Source: Oscillospiraceae bacterium (GTDB lineage Bacteria > Bacillota > Clostridia > Oscillospirales > SIG627). Taken from it: a stretch of DNA of 64,000 bases. The stretch spans positions 1 to 64,000 of the forward strand of contig SVTV01000013.1 of NCBI GenBank assembly GCA_015063605.1, in the 5' to 3' direction. Under the pieces are notes generated by a model. That model had not been told where the DNA came from. It ran no database searches and saw nothing but the letters and a program-made list of their open reading frames with translations. The position numbers and the translations under genes were made by a program. Position 1 is the stretch's first letter, and each line of letters begins with the position of its first letter. Positions 1-9,245 of this stretch are shown piece by piece.

Positions 1-23
1 TGTTTCCATTATATCATATCTCC

Positions 24-86
24 TTTGTCAAGGTAGTATTGTAAACTTTTCGTTATCGAAAACTTTACAATCTCCACCTTGACAAA
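24..86. repeat. Long imperfect inverted repeat (about 29-bp arms, TTAT loop)
   Basis: TTTGTCAAGGTAGTATTGTAAACTTTTCG-TTAT-CGAAAACTTTACAATCTCCACCTTGACAAA; arms match except at a few positions. Confidence 0.8.
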
Positions 87-157
87 TATCTACTTTCTTT
101 TTGTCACCCATCATTGACAATTATACATCGAAAAGTCGGATTATTTTTTTGTTTTTG

Positions 158-186
158 TTGACAAGCTAATCAAAAAATGTTATAAT
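158..186 (+). promoter_or_regulatory. Sigma-A type promoter for pilin gene
   Basis: TTGACA-17 nt-TATAAT, 31 nt upstream of the ATG. Confidence 0.8.
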
Positions 187-216
187 TTGTTTAAAACATT
201 AAAAAGGAGATATTTC

Positions 217-789
217 ATGAAAATAAGGAACCGCAAAAAAGGTTTTACACTTGTTGAGCTTATAGTTGTACTCGTTATAATCGCTATTCTTGCAGCTATT
301 ACAGTACCTACTATGTCAACATACATTGACAAAGCAAATGAAAAGAAGATCGTCACAGATGCAAGAAGCTTATTTGTGGCGGCACAGACTATATTCACAG
401 AAGCATACGCTGCAGCTCCCGAGGATTTTACTTCTTCCGGTTGTTTGGATACTGTCACTGTACTTGAGAGTGATGACCCTATTGGTTTTTCATCGATCAT
501 GATTGGTACTTATGACATTGAAGTATTCGATGAAAATAAGTTTGTTGAATCATGTACAGCTACATATTATTACACTTCAACACTCACAACATACGAAGCA
601 GAGATCATGAAGCTCGCACAGCTTTCTGTAAGTGAAAGCGAATTTGTTGCGGCTATTCAGTTTAATGTTAATACCTCGGAAATCGTTTCTATGTACTTTG
701 TGTCAGGCACAAACATTGCAGAGTATAAAAAAGAATCGAATACTTGGAATGTTTCCAAAGCAATGTCAAATATCATTACAGGCTTTTAA
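217..789 (+). CDS. Type IV pilin-like / prepilin-type N-terminal methylation domain protein
   Basis: MKIRNRKKGFTLVELIVVLVIIAILAAITVP class III signal; RBS AAGGAGA before ATG 217. Confidence 0.93.
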   Translation: MKIRNRKKGFTLVELIVVLVIIAILAAITVPTMSTYIDKANEKKIVTDARSLFVAAQTIFTEAYAAAPEDFTSSGCLDTVTVLESDDPIGFSSIMIGTYDIEVFDENKFVESCTATYYYTSTLTTYEAEIMKLAQLSVSESEFVAAIQFNVNTSEIVSMYFVSGTNIAEYKKESNTWNVSKAMSNIITGF

Positions 790-808
790 TTGAACGCATA
801 TCTGTTTT

Positions 809-835
809 GAAGGCTGTCCGCATAAGACAGCCTTC
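809..835 (+). terminator. Rho-independent terminator
   Basis: GAAGGCTGTC-N7-GACAGCCTTC. Confidence 0.75.
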
Positions 836-874
836 GTTTATAAACAATTATTTTAAATTAACGGATCAGTTAAC

Positions 875-1954
875 ATGAAAAAAACTTCAAAGATCTCAAA
901 AATCATTTGGTGCATCGTTCGCAGAACGCTGCTTCTCGTATTAACGGCAGTCATTCTTTTCATAACCGGTATCGTTATGCTTATCAATCATATCTTTACA
1001 GGTCCCTTTCCCGAAGCACGAAAGGTTCTTGTCATGTCCCTTGAGGAAGCAAGCGCAACCAAATGGATCGCACCGTTATTTATCGGGGAGGAAGCAGTAT
1101 ACAATATAATACATCATCCGGAAAAAAACTTATTTATAGAAGAAAGCACAAATACCGAGCTTATCCATATAGACCTTTCGGGCAGTATAAGCGGTGTTTC
1201 CGACGAATGGAAAAATGCCGAAGACGGAATCAGAATAGATCACATAAGCGGAGACACCTATAAAGGATATGTTATGCTCATAAGAGACCCGTCTCGTGTC
1301 TACCTTGCAACATCCTCCGAGACTTTTTCGAAGGAGATTCCCGGCAAGCGCATAACCAAGGTGATAAAAGAAGAAAAAGCCTCAGCCGCTATCAATGCGG
1401 GAGCGTTCTTCGATAACGGAACATCCTCTCCTGAGGTTGGAAGCGTTCCCGAAGGACTTACTGTGTCAAAGGGTAAGATAGTATGGGAGGAAGGCGATGC
1501 TCCCGTCGGCAAACAGACAGCTTTTGTGGGCTTTACTTATGATAATAAGCTTATAGTAAGTCAAAATATTAAACCGGAGAACATTGAACAGATGAAAATC
1601 CGTGACGGATGCAGCTTCGGACCTATTCTTGTTGTCAACGGAGCAATAAACGAAGGTGCATATAACGGCAACTCGGGCTTCAACCCCAGGACTGCTATAG
1701 GTCAGCGAGCCGACGGAGCCGTTATATTCCTGTGCGTGGACGGTCGTCAGCCCAATTCTCTCGGAGCTACTTATAAGGATCTTATAGACATTATGGTGGA
1801 ATACGGTGCTGTAAACGCATGCAATCTCGACGGAGGCTCGTCTACCGTAATGCTTCAAAGAAACAAAACCACCGGAGAAGTGAAGATGATAAACAGTTAT
1901 TCGCTTCTTCAGGAAGAACCGCGAAAAATGCCAACGTTTTTCATGGTTAAATAA
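875..1954 (+). CDS. Phosphodiester glycosidase (NAGPA-like) domain membrane protein
   Basis: N-terminal TM; GFNPRTAIGQRADGAVIFLCVDGRQ and NACNLDGGSSTVMLQ motifs. Confidence 0.88.
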   Translation: MKKTSKISKIIWCIVRRTLLLVLTAVILFITGIVMLINHIFTGPFPEARKVLVMSLEEASATKWIAPLFIGEEAVYNIIHHPEKNLFIEESTNTELIHIDLSGSISGVSDEWKNAEDGIRIDHISGDTYKGYVMLIRDPSRVYLATSSETFSKEIPGKRITKVIKEEKASAAINAGAFFDNGTSSPEVGSVPEGLTVSKGKIVWEEGDAPVGKQTAFVGFTYDNKLIVSQNIKPENIEQMKIRDGCSFGPILVVNGAINEGAYNGNSGFNPRTAIGQRADGAVIFLCVDGRQPNSLGATYKDLIDIMVEYGAVNACNLDGGSSTVMLQRNKTTGEVKMINSYSLLQEEPRKMPTFFMVK

Positions 1955-1978
1955 TTACGTCATTAACAAGGAACTTAA

Positions 1979-3343
1979 ATGTTAACTAAACATAAGAGCA
2001 AAAAACTACGCAGACCGAAAATACATACCATTGTGTTTTATGCTCTGTACATTGTATTAATAGTTGTGTTTTTCAAGGGTGTCAATGCACTCATAACTGA
2101 GCTTGATAAATTTCTTATTAAATACGAAGCCTCTCAGCCCGATGTAAAAACAAATGAGATATTCGATAAGCTCTTTTCCGATCCGGATTGGGAAGAAATA
2201 TACGAAATGGCAGGCATTACCGATACTGTGTATGACGGGAAATCATCATTTGCGGTCTATATGAAAGAAATGATCGGAAATACGCCCTTGAAATACGTTG
2301 AGACTTCTGCGGGTCTTTCGGGTGGGAAGAAATTTTTTGTCCGTGCGGATGATATGACAGTTGCTTCTTTTTCCTTGATCGACTCCACCGACGGAAAAGA
2401 AACGATACCGAAATGGGAGCTTTCATCAGTTGAAACCTGGACTACTTATGAAAAGGATATAACCGTATATTCTTACCCTGACTTCACGGTATATGTTAAC
2501 GGGATACCTTTGAATGATTCCCATGTAATCATGTCAACTCAAACACGTGCAGAGGACTATCTTCCCGACGGTATACATGGACAAAGGTCATGCTGTTATT
2601 ACCTCGACGGACTTATGATCCACCCGCAGATCGTAATTAAAGATCAAAAAGGGGTTCCTGTGGAACTTACATATAACGAAAGCACAAATTCATATTCTCA
2701 TACACTTGAAAAGAATTATCTTACTTCCGATCAAAGAAAAGCTTTTGAGGATTCTTCCGAGATATACGGAAGGTACATGATAAAAAATATTAAAAAAAGT
2801 GAACTCGGTAATTACTTCGTCGATGAAAGCTATAATGATATAACAAAAGCAAATGTTGATTGGATGCAGTCATTTACCAAATACGAATTCGGAAATACGC
2901 TTATCACTGAATATTACGGCTACACACCATCATATTGTTCGGCACGTATCGACCGCTCTCTGTTCGTCACAAGAAAAAACGGAACCGTAAAGGAGTATAA
3001 AATATCTTCCACGTTTTTCCTTGAAAAAAGATCGGATGGGTGGAAGGTAGTTAAAATGACAAACGAGAACATGAGCGAGATCATAACAGAAGTTCGCATT
3101 ACGTTTTATTCCGATGATGAAATAGTTCAAAATGAGACGATAAATGCAAACGTTCATGAGCTATATTTTCCGATCATCGACTCAACTGAAGGAAAGACTT
3201 TTTCCGGTTGGTTTACAAAAAGCTTAAACGACAAAGGAGAGACGGTAATGACTCTCACCTTCAAGCCCGATGAAAACGGAAAAGTTACTTTACCGGATGA
3301 TTACACATTGAAACCCATGAAGCTTTACGCCGTATTTGAATGA
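1979..3343 (+). CDS. Membrane-anchored protein with one C-terminal InlB B-repeat-like module
   Basis: N-terminal TM; C-terminal ITFYSDDEIVQNETINAN...TFSGWFTKS...MKLYAVFE. Confidence 0.7.
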   Translation: MLTKHKSKKLRRPKIHTIVFYALYIVLIVVFFKGVNALITELDKFLIKYEASQPDVKTNEIFDKLFSDPDWEEIYEMAGITDTVYDGKSSFAVYMKEMIGNTPLKYVETSAGLSGGKKFFVRADDMTVASFSLIDSTDGKETIPKWELSSVETWTTYEKDITVYSYPDFTVYVNGIPLNDSHVIMSTQTRAEDYLPDGIHGQRSCCYYLDGLMIHPQIVIKDQKGVPVELTYNESTNSYSHTLEKNYLTSDQRKAFEDSSEIYGRYMIKNIKKSELGNYFVDESYNDITKANVDWMQSFTKYEFGNTLITEYYGYTPSYCSARIDRSLFVTRKNGTVKEYKISSTFFLEKRSDGWKVVKMTNENMSEIITEVRITFYSDDEIVQNETINANVHELYFPIIDSTEGKTFSGWFTKSLNDKGETVMTLTFKPDENGKVTLPDDYTLKPMKLYAVFE

Positions 3344-3374
3344 TAATTCATGTTACTTGACACGAAAGGATATG

Positions 3375-3980
3375 ATGCACATGAACAACATACTGAATAT
3401 TATAGCAGAAAAGTTCGATCTTCCCATTCTTGATTGGATCGCCGCGAACATATGGTGTCCTTTCCTTGATATTATTATGCCGTATATCACGCTTCTCGGA
3501 GATGCGGGTATATTCTGGATAGCCTGCGCTCTGATAATGATGCTTATTCCAAAATATCGTAAAGCAGGCTTCAAAATGGGACTTGCTCTGATATTGGGTC
3601 TTCTGTTATGCAATGTAACTTTGAAGCCGCTGGTAGCGAGAATACGCCCGTATGATTATCAATTGGAGCATTTCGGTAAGGAAATTTCTTTGCTGATATC
3701 CGCACAGCATGATTTCTCTTTTCCGTCCGGACACACTATAGCATCATTCGAAGCTGCAACGGCTCTTTATATTTGCCATAAGAAGGAAGGGATAGCCGCT
3801 CTAATCCTTGCCGCCGTAATAGCTTTTTCAAGGATTTATTTGTATGTTCATTATCCTACCGATGTTATAGCTTCTGTTGTTTTCGGTATTGCTTTAGCTT
3901 ATGTGTCTCACAAAATAATAGACATGTTATATTTAAAACTCCAAAAATCCAATACTCTATCGGATAACTTAGATCAATAA
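3375..3980 (+). CDS. Phosphatase PAP2 family protein
   Basis: KPLVARIRPYD...SFPSGHTIASFEAA...SRIYLYVHYPTDVIAS signature. Confidence 0.93.
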   Translation: MHMNNILNIIAEKFDLPILDWIAANIWCPFLDIIMPYITLLGDAGIFWIACALIMMLIPKYRKAGFKMGLALILGLLLCNVTLKPLVARIRPYDYQLEHFGKEISLLISAQHDFSFPSGHTIASFEAATALYICHKKEGIAALILAAVIAFSRIYLYVHYPTDVIASVVFGIALAYVSHKIIDMLYLKLQKSNTLSDNLDQ

Positions 3981-3993
3981 ATGATACATGCTC

Positions 3994-4022
3994 TTGACTA
4001 ACAGAGAAAAATACGGTATAAT
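3994..4022 (+). promoter_or_regulatory. Promoter for folD
   Basis: TTGACT-17-TATAAT. Confidence 0.7.
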
Positions 4023-4064
4023 AAGTACGTCAAACAATTACTACAAACCAAAGGAATATAAACC

Positions 4065-4910
4065 ATGGAAAACCAAATAATACTTGACGGTAAAAAGCTT
4101 GCCGCCGAAATCGAAGCAGATCTTATAGAAAGAGTAAAGAAGATAAAAGAGAAGAGCGGAATAACTCCCAGCCTCGCAACTATCCTTGTCGGCGATAACC
4201 CCGCTTCCGTAACATATGTAAGAATGAAGGGCAATGCCTGCCGCAGAGTAGGTATCGAACCTCTGAAGGTGGAAATGCCCGAGGATACAACAACAGAACA
4301 GCTGCTTGCAAAAATAGATGAACTTAACCGTGATGATACAGTCTGCGGTATACTTCTTCAGCATCCCGTACCCAAGCAGATAGATGAGCAGAAATGCTTC
4401 AATTCCATATCTATGGAAAAGGACGTTGACGGTGTTAATGTAGCAAGCTTCGGTGCCTTCACAATGGGACTCGATGCGTATAAATCCGCAACACCTTTTT
4501 CGATACTCTCCATCCTCAAGAGATATGAAATCCCCCTCGAAGGAAAGAATGTAGTAGTAGTCGGACGAAGCGCTATCCTCGGAAAGCCCGTTGCAATGCT
4601 TCTTCTCAACGAAAATGCAACAGTAACTATTTGCCACTCAAAGACAGTAGATCTTCCTTATTATACAAGACAGGCTGATATAGTTGTTGCCGCTGTCGGT
4701 AAGCCCAAGTTTATTCAGGCAGATTGGGTAAAGGAAGGCGTTGTTCTCGTTGATGCAGGCTACAATAAAGGTAATATCGGCGATATTGATCTTGAAAATG
4801 CCGCTCCCAAATCTTCCGCCTACACACCCGTTCCCGGCGGTGTAGGCCCCGTAACCATCGCAAAGCTTATGGAACAGTCTGTAATAGCGGCAGAAAAGAA
4901 ATTTCTTTAA
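4065..4910 (+). CDS. folD: Bifunctional methylenetetrahydrofolate dehydrogenase/cyclohydrolase
   Basis: VGDNPASVTYVRMKGNACRRVGI, GRSAILGKPVAMLL, TPVPGGVGPVTIAKLM. Confidence 0.96.
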   Translation: MENQIILDGKKLAAEIEADLIERVKKIKEKSGITPSLATILVGDNPASVTYVRMKGNACRRVGIEPLKVEMPEDTTTEQLLAKIDELNRDDTVCGILLQHPVPKQIDEQKCFNSISMEKDVDGVNVASFGAFTMGLDAYKSATPFSILSILKRYEIPLEGKNVVVVGRSAILGKPVAMLLLNENATVTICHSKTVDLPYYTRQADIVVAAVGKPKFIQADWVKEGVVLVDAGYNKGNIGDIDLENAAPKSSAYTPVPGGVGPVTIAKLMEQSVIAAEKKFL

Positions 4911-5045
4911 AAATTAAGTTTATATTTGAATATCACGAGGTTTGTTTCAAGGCTTACACCAAAAGAATTGAAGCAAACCTCAAATGATCCGACTCGCTTA
5001 AAGTTAAGTCGGATCTTCTTAAATATAGGAAAGCTCATAGATTTT

Positions 5046-5771
5046 ATGTATAAAAACGTTATTTCGGCTGTATTTACAGAAAGAATCAACAGATTTATAG
5101 GCAGTGTAAAAGTTGATGGCATAGTTGAAACTGTCCACATAAAGAATACAGGAAGATGTAAAGAGCTTCTTTTGCCCGATTCAACTGTTTATCTGTCAAA
5201 GTCTGATAATCCCAAAAGAAAAACAAAATACGATCTTATTGCAGTTGAAAAGAAACTGACAAATGGTAAAGTACTGCTCATAAACATGGATTCTCAAGCT
5301 CCGAATGTTGCTGTCGGTAAATGGCTTAATGAGGGAAACCTTTTCGGTAAAGATACAAAGATACGTGCCGAAGTACAAAAAGGGAATTCGAGATTTGATT
5401 TTTATGCTGAAAATGGCTGCCGCAGAGCGTTTATAGAGGTGAAAGGTGTTACACTGGAAAATGACGGCATTGCCATGTTTCCCGATGCTCCCACAGAGAG
5501 AGGAGTCAAGCATATCAAAGAGCTTGCAGAATGTGTAAAAGAAGGGTATGAAGCTTATATTATTTTTGTTATTCAGATGAAGGGAATTTCACTGTTTATG
5601 CCAAATACAAATATGCATAAGGAATTTGCCGAAGCATTAGAAACGGCAAATGAATGCGGCGTAAAGATTCTTGCATTTGATTGCATTATTACTCCCGATA
5701 CTATGGCAATTGATAAGCCTATTCCTGTTTCCATTGCCGCCATTACAGAGATCAGCAGCACTAAACTATAA
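5046..5771 (+). CDS. sfsA: DNA/RNA nuclease SfsA family
   Basis: NTGRCKELLLP, RFDFYAE...FIEVKGVTLE, FPDAPTERGVKHIKEL; likely start M41 of the listed ORF. Confidence 0.88.
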   Translation: MYKNVISAVFTERINRFIGSVKVDGIVETVHIKNTGRCKELLLPDSTVYLSKSDNPKRKTKYDLIAVEKKLTNGKVLLINMDSQAPNVAVGKWLNEGNLFGKDTKIRAEVQKGNSRFDFYAENGCRRAFIEVKGVTLENDGIAMFPDAPTERGVKHIKELAECVKEGYEAYIIFVIQMKGISLFMPNTNMHKEFAEALETANECGVKILAFDCIITPDTMAIDKPIPVSIAAITEISSTKL

Positions 5772-5772
5772 T

Positions 5773-6573
5773 ATGATTATTATGTATCTACTTTTTCTGT
5801 ACTTAATCGGCGCATCTATATGGTCGTTCGTATATACAGCTTCAATCAGATATACTCAAGGAAAGAATTTTATAAGCGGTAGAAGTCAATGTCCTAATTG
5901 CGGCAATACATTAAAGCCTTTTCATCTTATACCCGTGATCGGATATCTTATCCTCAAAGGAAAATGTGCCTTTTGTAAAAGCAGAATATCTCTGAAATAT
6001 TTTGCTGCTGAGACCTTCGGCGGTATAATAATTATCGTTTCTGTTTTAAAAGTATTCAAGGACGCTTCCGATGTCATCGATCCGTTAAAAATACTTACAG
6101 CAATATCTTTTTTCCTCCTTCTGACCGTATTGCTTGCGATATCTGTCATTGACGGTATAACAATGGAGATTCCCGACACTTGCATATTCTTGACGCTGAT
6201 CCTTTCCTTACTTTCCTCCAATGTTTATGACCTGACCTTAACAGAGCGGATAGCAGGATTCTTTACTTCATCGTCAGTATATTTAGTCATTTCTTTACTG
6301 GTAAAGGACGCTTTCGGCTTCGGTGATGTAAAGCTGAGTGCAGTACTTGGAATACTTTTCGGCTGGAAGCTCAGCCTCGTTTCGCTTTTCTTTTCAATTT
6401 TATCAGGCGGCGCATACGGTATATTTTTAATTGTATCATCCAAAAAACGAACAAACGAACACTTTGCATTTGCACCTTTTATATCTATATCCGTAATAAT
6501 AACTTTATTCATAGGAGAACCTATCGTTTCTTGGTACGAAAGCATGATCTTAAATCTGCTGTCCTTTATATAA
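5773..6573 (+). CDS. Prepilin peptidase (A24 family)
   Basis: CPNCGNTLKPFHLIPVIGYLILKGKCAFCKSRIS; D-hinge FGFGDVKL. Confidence 0.92.
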   Translation: MIIMYLLFLYLIGASIWSFVYTASIRYTQGKNFISGRSQCPNCGNTLKPFHLIPVIGYLILKGKCAFCKSRISLKYFAAETFGGIIIIVSVLKVFKDASDVIDPLKILTAISFFLLLTVLLAISVIDGITMEIPDTCIFLTLILSLLSSNVYDLTLTERIAGFFTSSSVYLVISLLVKDAFGFGDVKLSAVLGILFGWKLSLVSLFFSILSGGAYGIFLIVSSKKRTNEHFAFAPFISISVIITLFIGEPIVSWYESMILNLLSFI

Positions 6574-6606
6574 GAAACACACATCTTAGAAAGGAGATGC
6601 TTAAAA

Positions 6607-7695
6607 ATGATACAAATAAATAAATCCGGAGCTTTTAAGGAGAAACCGTTATCCGATGAAACACTTGCCGATTTCTCGCTTCAACTGTCATCACTTTTGA
6701 AAGCAGGAATCCCATTGCTTAAAGCATTTGAGATAATTATCAAAAACGACCACAGCAATAAACCTATTTTGAAATATTATAACAGTGTTGCCGATAAGAT
6801 ACGTTCGGGAGTTTCTTTCTCAGATGCTTTACGTTCATTAAACGGAAAATTTCCGGATACTATGATCTGTCTTGTTTCTTCTGCTGAGCATAGCGGAAAT
6901 TTATCACGTGCTATGGCTAAATCATATGACTATTTCAATAAGCAACACGCAATTAAAAGAAAGATATCAAGTGTGTCGGCGTATCCTAAGCTTATTATCT
7001 GTATTTTGTTATTTGTTATCCTTGTGTTATCTGTTGCTGTAATACCCCAATTTGCCGATGTGTTTTCCGACTACGAAGATATTCCCGTCACAACAGAATT
7101 TTTATTCTCAATAAGTTCATTTATACGGAACAATTTATTGTTCATACTCTTTGGTATATTCCTCGTATTTTGTCTTATAAGTATAATACTAAAAAACAAA
7201 CAGGTAATTCTAATTGCAGATAAGTTAAAGGTAATGTTACCGTATATCGGATCTTTGAACCAAACTATATATACCGCAAGATTTACAGATACTTTTTCTT
7301 CGCTTCATTCATGCGGTGTAAGTATTATAAGCTCTTTGGAAGCCGCAAGCCGTACAATAGGGAATGAATATCTTGAATCTCAATTCGACAAAGTCATAGA
7401 TAGAATCTCTTTCGGAGCATCGCTTTCCGATTCTCTTATTCTTGTAGACGGTTTCGACGGAAAACTTTGCGATATGTTAAAGATAGGTGAAGAATCTGGA
7501 GAGATCGAAGAGATGCTTGGCTTTGTATCAGAAAAGCTTAATCTCGATGCCGATACCGCAATAACGAAATTACTGAAGCTTATTGAACCTGCTGTTATAC
7601 TTCTAATCTCATTTGTTATTCTGTTCGTAATGCTGTCTGTGATGATCCCTCTGCTTGATTCTTATGCTCTTCTGGAAAGCAGTATAGGTTTATAA
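6607..7695 (+). CDS. Type II secretion system F / PilC family protein
   Basis: FSLQLSSLLKAGIPLLKAFEII, duplicated T2SSF domain, multiple TM. Confidence 0.9.
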   Translation: MIQINKSGAFKEKPLSDETLADFSLQLSSLLKAGIPLLKAFEIIIKNDHSNKPILKYYNSVADKIRSGVSFSDALRSLNGKFPDTMICLVSSAEHSGNLSRAMAKSYDYFNKQHAIKRKISSVSAYPKLIICILLFVILVLSVAVIPQFADVFSDYEDIPVTTEFLFSISSFIRNNLLFILFGIFLVFCLISIILKNKQVILIADKLKVMLPYIGSLNQTIYTARFTDTFSSLHSCGVSIISSLEAASRTIGNEYLESQFDKVIDRISFGASLSDSLILVDGFDGKLCDMLKIGEESGEIEEMLGFVSEKLNLDADTAITKLLKLIEPAVILLISFVILFVMLSVMIPLLDSYALLESSIGL

Positions 7696-7705
7696 TAGAA
7701 CAAAA

Positions 7706-7750
7706 GGCTTATTACAAGTTTCGGTTTATGACCCAAACTTACAATAAGCC
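7706..7750. terminator. Bidirectional terminator between convergent genes
   Basis: GGCTTATTACAAGTTT / AAACTTACAATAAGCC. Confidence 0.75.
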
Positions 7751-7764
7751 CTTCTTATTTTAAT

Positions 7765-8097
7765 TTACTGTTGGGGAACTACCGCAAAAAATACAAGGTC
7801 TTTGTTTCCCGTATTGACGAGAGAATGAGATGTACCTTTCTTGCAGTAATGACATTCGCCTTCCTTGATAAGAGTCTCACCGTCTTCATAAACCACCTTA
7901 CCGCTTCCCGATAAAATATACAGAATTTCGGATGAAGTCTCGTGTTTATGGAAACCGATAGAAGCACCCGGAATGAGAGTGGCTTTCATAATACGGTTCA
8001 TTTCATCGAGAAACATTGCGGCTGAAAGCTCCTTTTCGCCGCCGTAGAAATTCGGCATTACGGTTTTTTCAATATTTTCAAATTTAATAATCATCAC
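7765..8097 (-). CDS. Cupin domain-containing protein
   Basis: IPGASIGFHKHETSSEILYILSGSGKVVYEDGE. Confidence 0.9.
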   Translation of the reverse strand: MMIIKFENIEKTVMPNFYGGEKELSAAMFLDEMNRIMKATLIPGASIGFHKHETSSEILYILSGSGKVVYEDGETLIKEGECHYCKKGTSHSLVNTGNKDLVFFAVVPQQ

Positions 8098-8252
8098 AAA
8101 AGATCCTTTCCGATACTATTTTCTGTTTCAACAGTCTTATTATACTCCGTTTCACAATATTTTGCAAGTGCCGAAATGATTTTGTGTCATTTTTATCCGA
8201 TTTGCATATGATATAACGTGTGTAAACACAAATAAAAAACGGAGGAAAATGC

Positions 8253-9107
8253 ATGGCAATATTTACAAACCAAGCAACCTTAACATATAATAACACGAGC
8301 ACAAATTCCAATGTTGCAACGGGCACGCTTCTTGAGGTCCTCAGTGCGACAAAGACATCCTTAAGCGGAGAATATGCTGTGAACGACAGAGTTACTTACG
8401 TTATCAGCATATTGAATTCAGGTGCTGCCCCTTTTACGGGACTTACCGTTACGGATGATCTCGGAATGTATACCGTGGATGAAAACGATTACTATCCCTT
8501 GACTTACGTAGAAGGATCATTACAGTACTACGTCAACGGTATTCTTCAGACAACACCTACAGTTACCTCGGGACCTCCCCTTACGGTAGGCGGCATATCT
8601 GTGCCCGCAGGAGGCAATGCGATCCTCGTGTACGAAGCAACCGTAAACAGCTACGCTCCCCTCGGTACAGGCGGTACGATAGAGAACGAAGCTCAGATAA
8701 CCGGCGGCGGTCTTTCCATACCCGTGACAGCATCTGCAACGATAAGTGCGAACAGCGCACCTTATCTTACTATAAGCAAGAGTATCTGTCCTTCTTCCAT
8801 TACCGAGAACAGCAGAGTAACTTATACGTTTATAATCCAGAATCTCGGAAACACAGAAGCAGTTGTTACGGATAATATATCTGTTACGGATATTTTCGAT
8901 CCCATTCTCACCGATATATCCGTTTCGCTCAACGGCAATATACTTTCATCTCCCGACGGCTATACATATGATGAGACAACGGGTACATTTGTTACAACAC
9001 CCGGTATCATCACTGTTCCTGCCGCAACATATACGCAGGACCCGACAACCGGTCAATGGACAGCAACTCCGGGTACAGCAGTATTGACAGTAACAGGTAC
9101 GATCTGA
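8253..9107 (+). CDS. DUF11 (isopeptide/Ig-like repeat) domain protein, no signal peptide
   Basis: Two copies of a VTYVISILNSG..FTGLTVTDDLG / VTYTFIIQNLGN..VTDNISVTDIF module. Confidence 0.82.
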   Translation: MAIFTNQATLTYNNTSTNSNVATGTLLEVLSATKTSLSGEYAVNDRVTYVISILNSGAAPFTGLTVTDDLGMYTVDENDYYPLTYVEGSLQYYVNGILQTTPTVTSGPPLTVGGISVPAGGNAILVYEATVNSYAPLGTGGTIENEAQITGGGLSIPVTASATISANSAPYLTISKSICPSSITENSRVTYTFIIQNLGNTEAVVTDNISVTDIFDPILTDISVSLNGNILSSPDGYTYDETTGTFVTTPGIITVPAATYTQDPTTGQWTATPGTAVLTVTGTI

Positions 9108-9179
9108 ATATAAGCTCAAAGTTTTTGATATGTAAGGGGTCTTCGCGAAAGCGGATACCTCATATTGATAATAGAAAAA

Positions 9180-9209
9180 CCCGCCGCCGAATCAATGCTC
9201 GGCGGCGGG
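9180..9209. terminator. Strong GC-rich hairpin terminator
   Basis: CCCGCCGCCGA-N8-TCGGCGGCGGG flanked by A/T tracts. Confidence 0.8.
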
Positions 9210-9245
9210 CGCATTATTTCAATTCAGAAAACGTCTGCAAATAAA

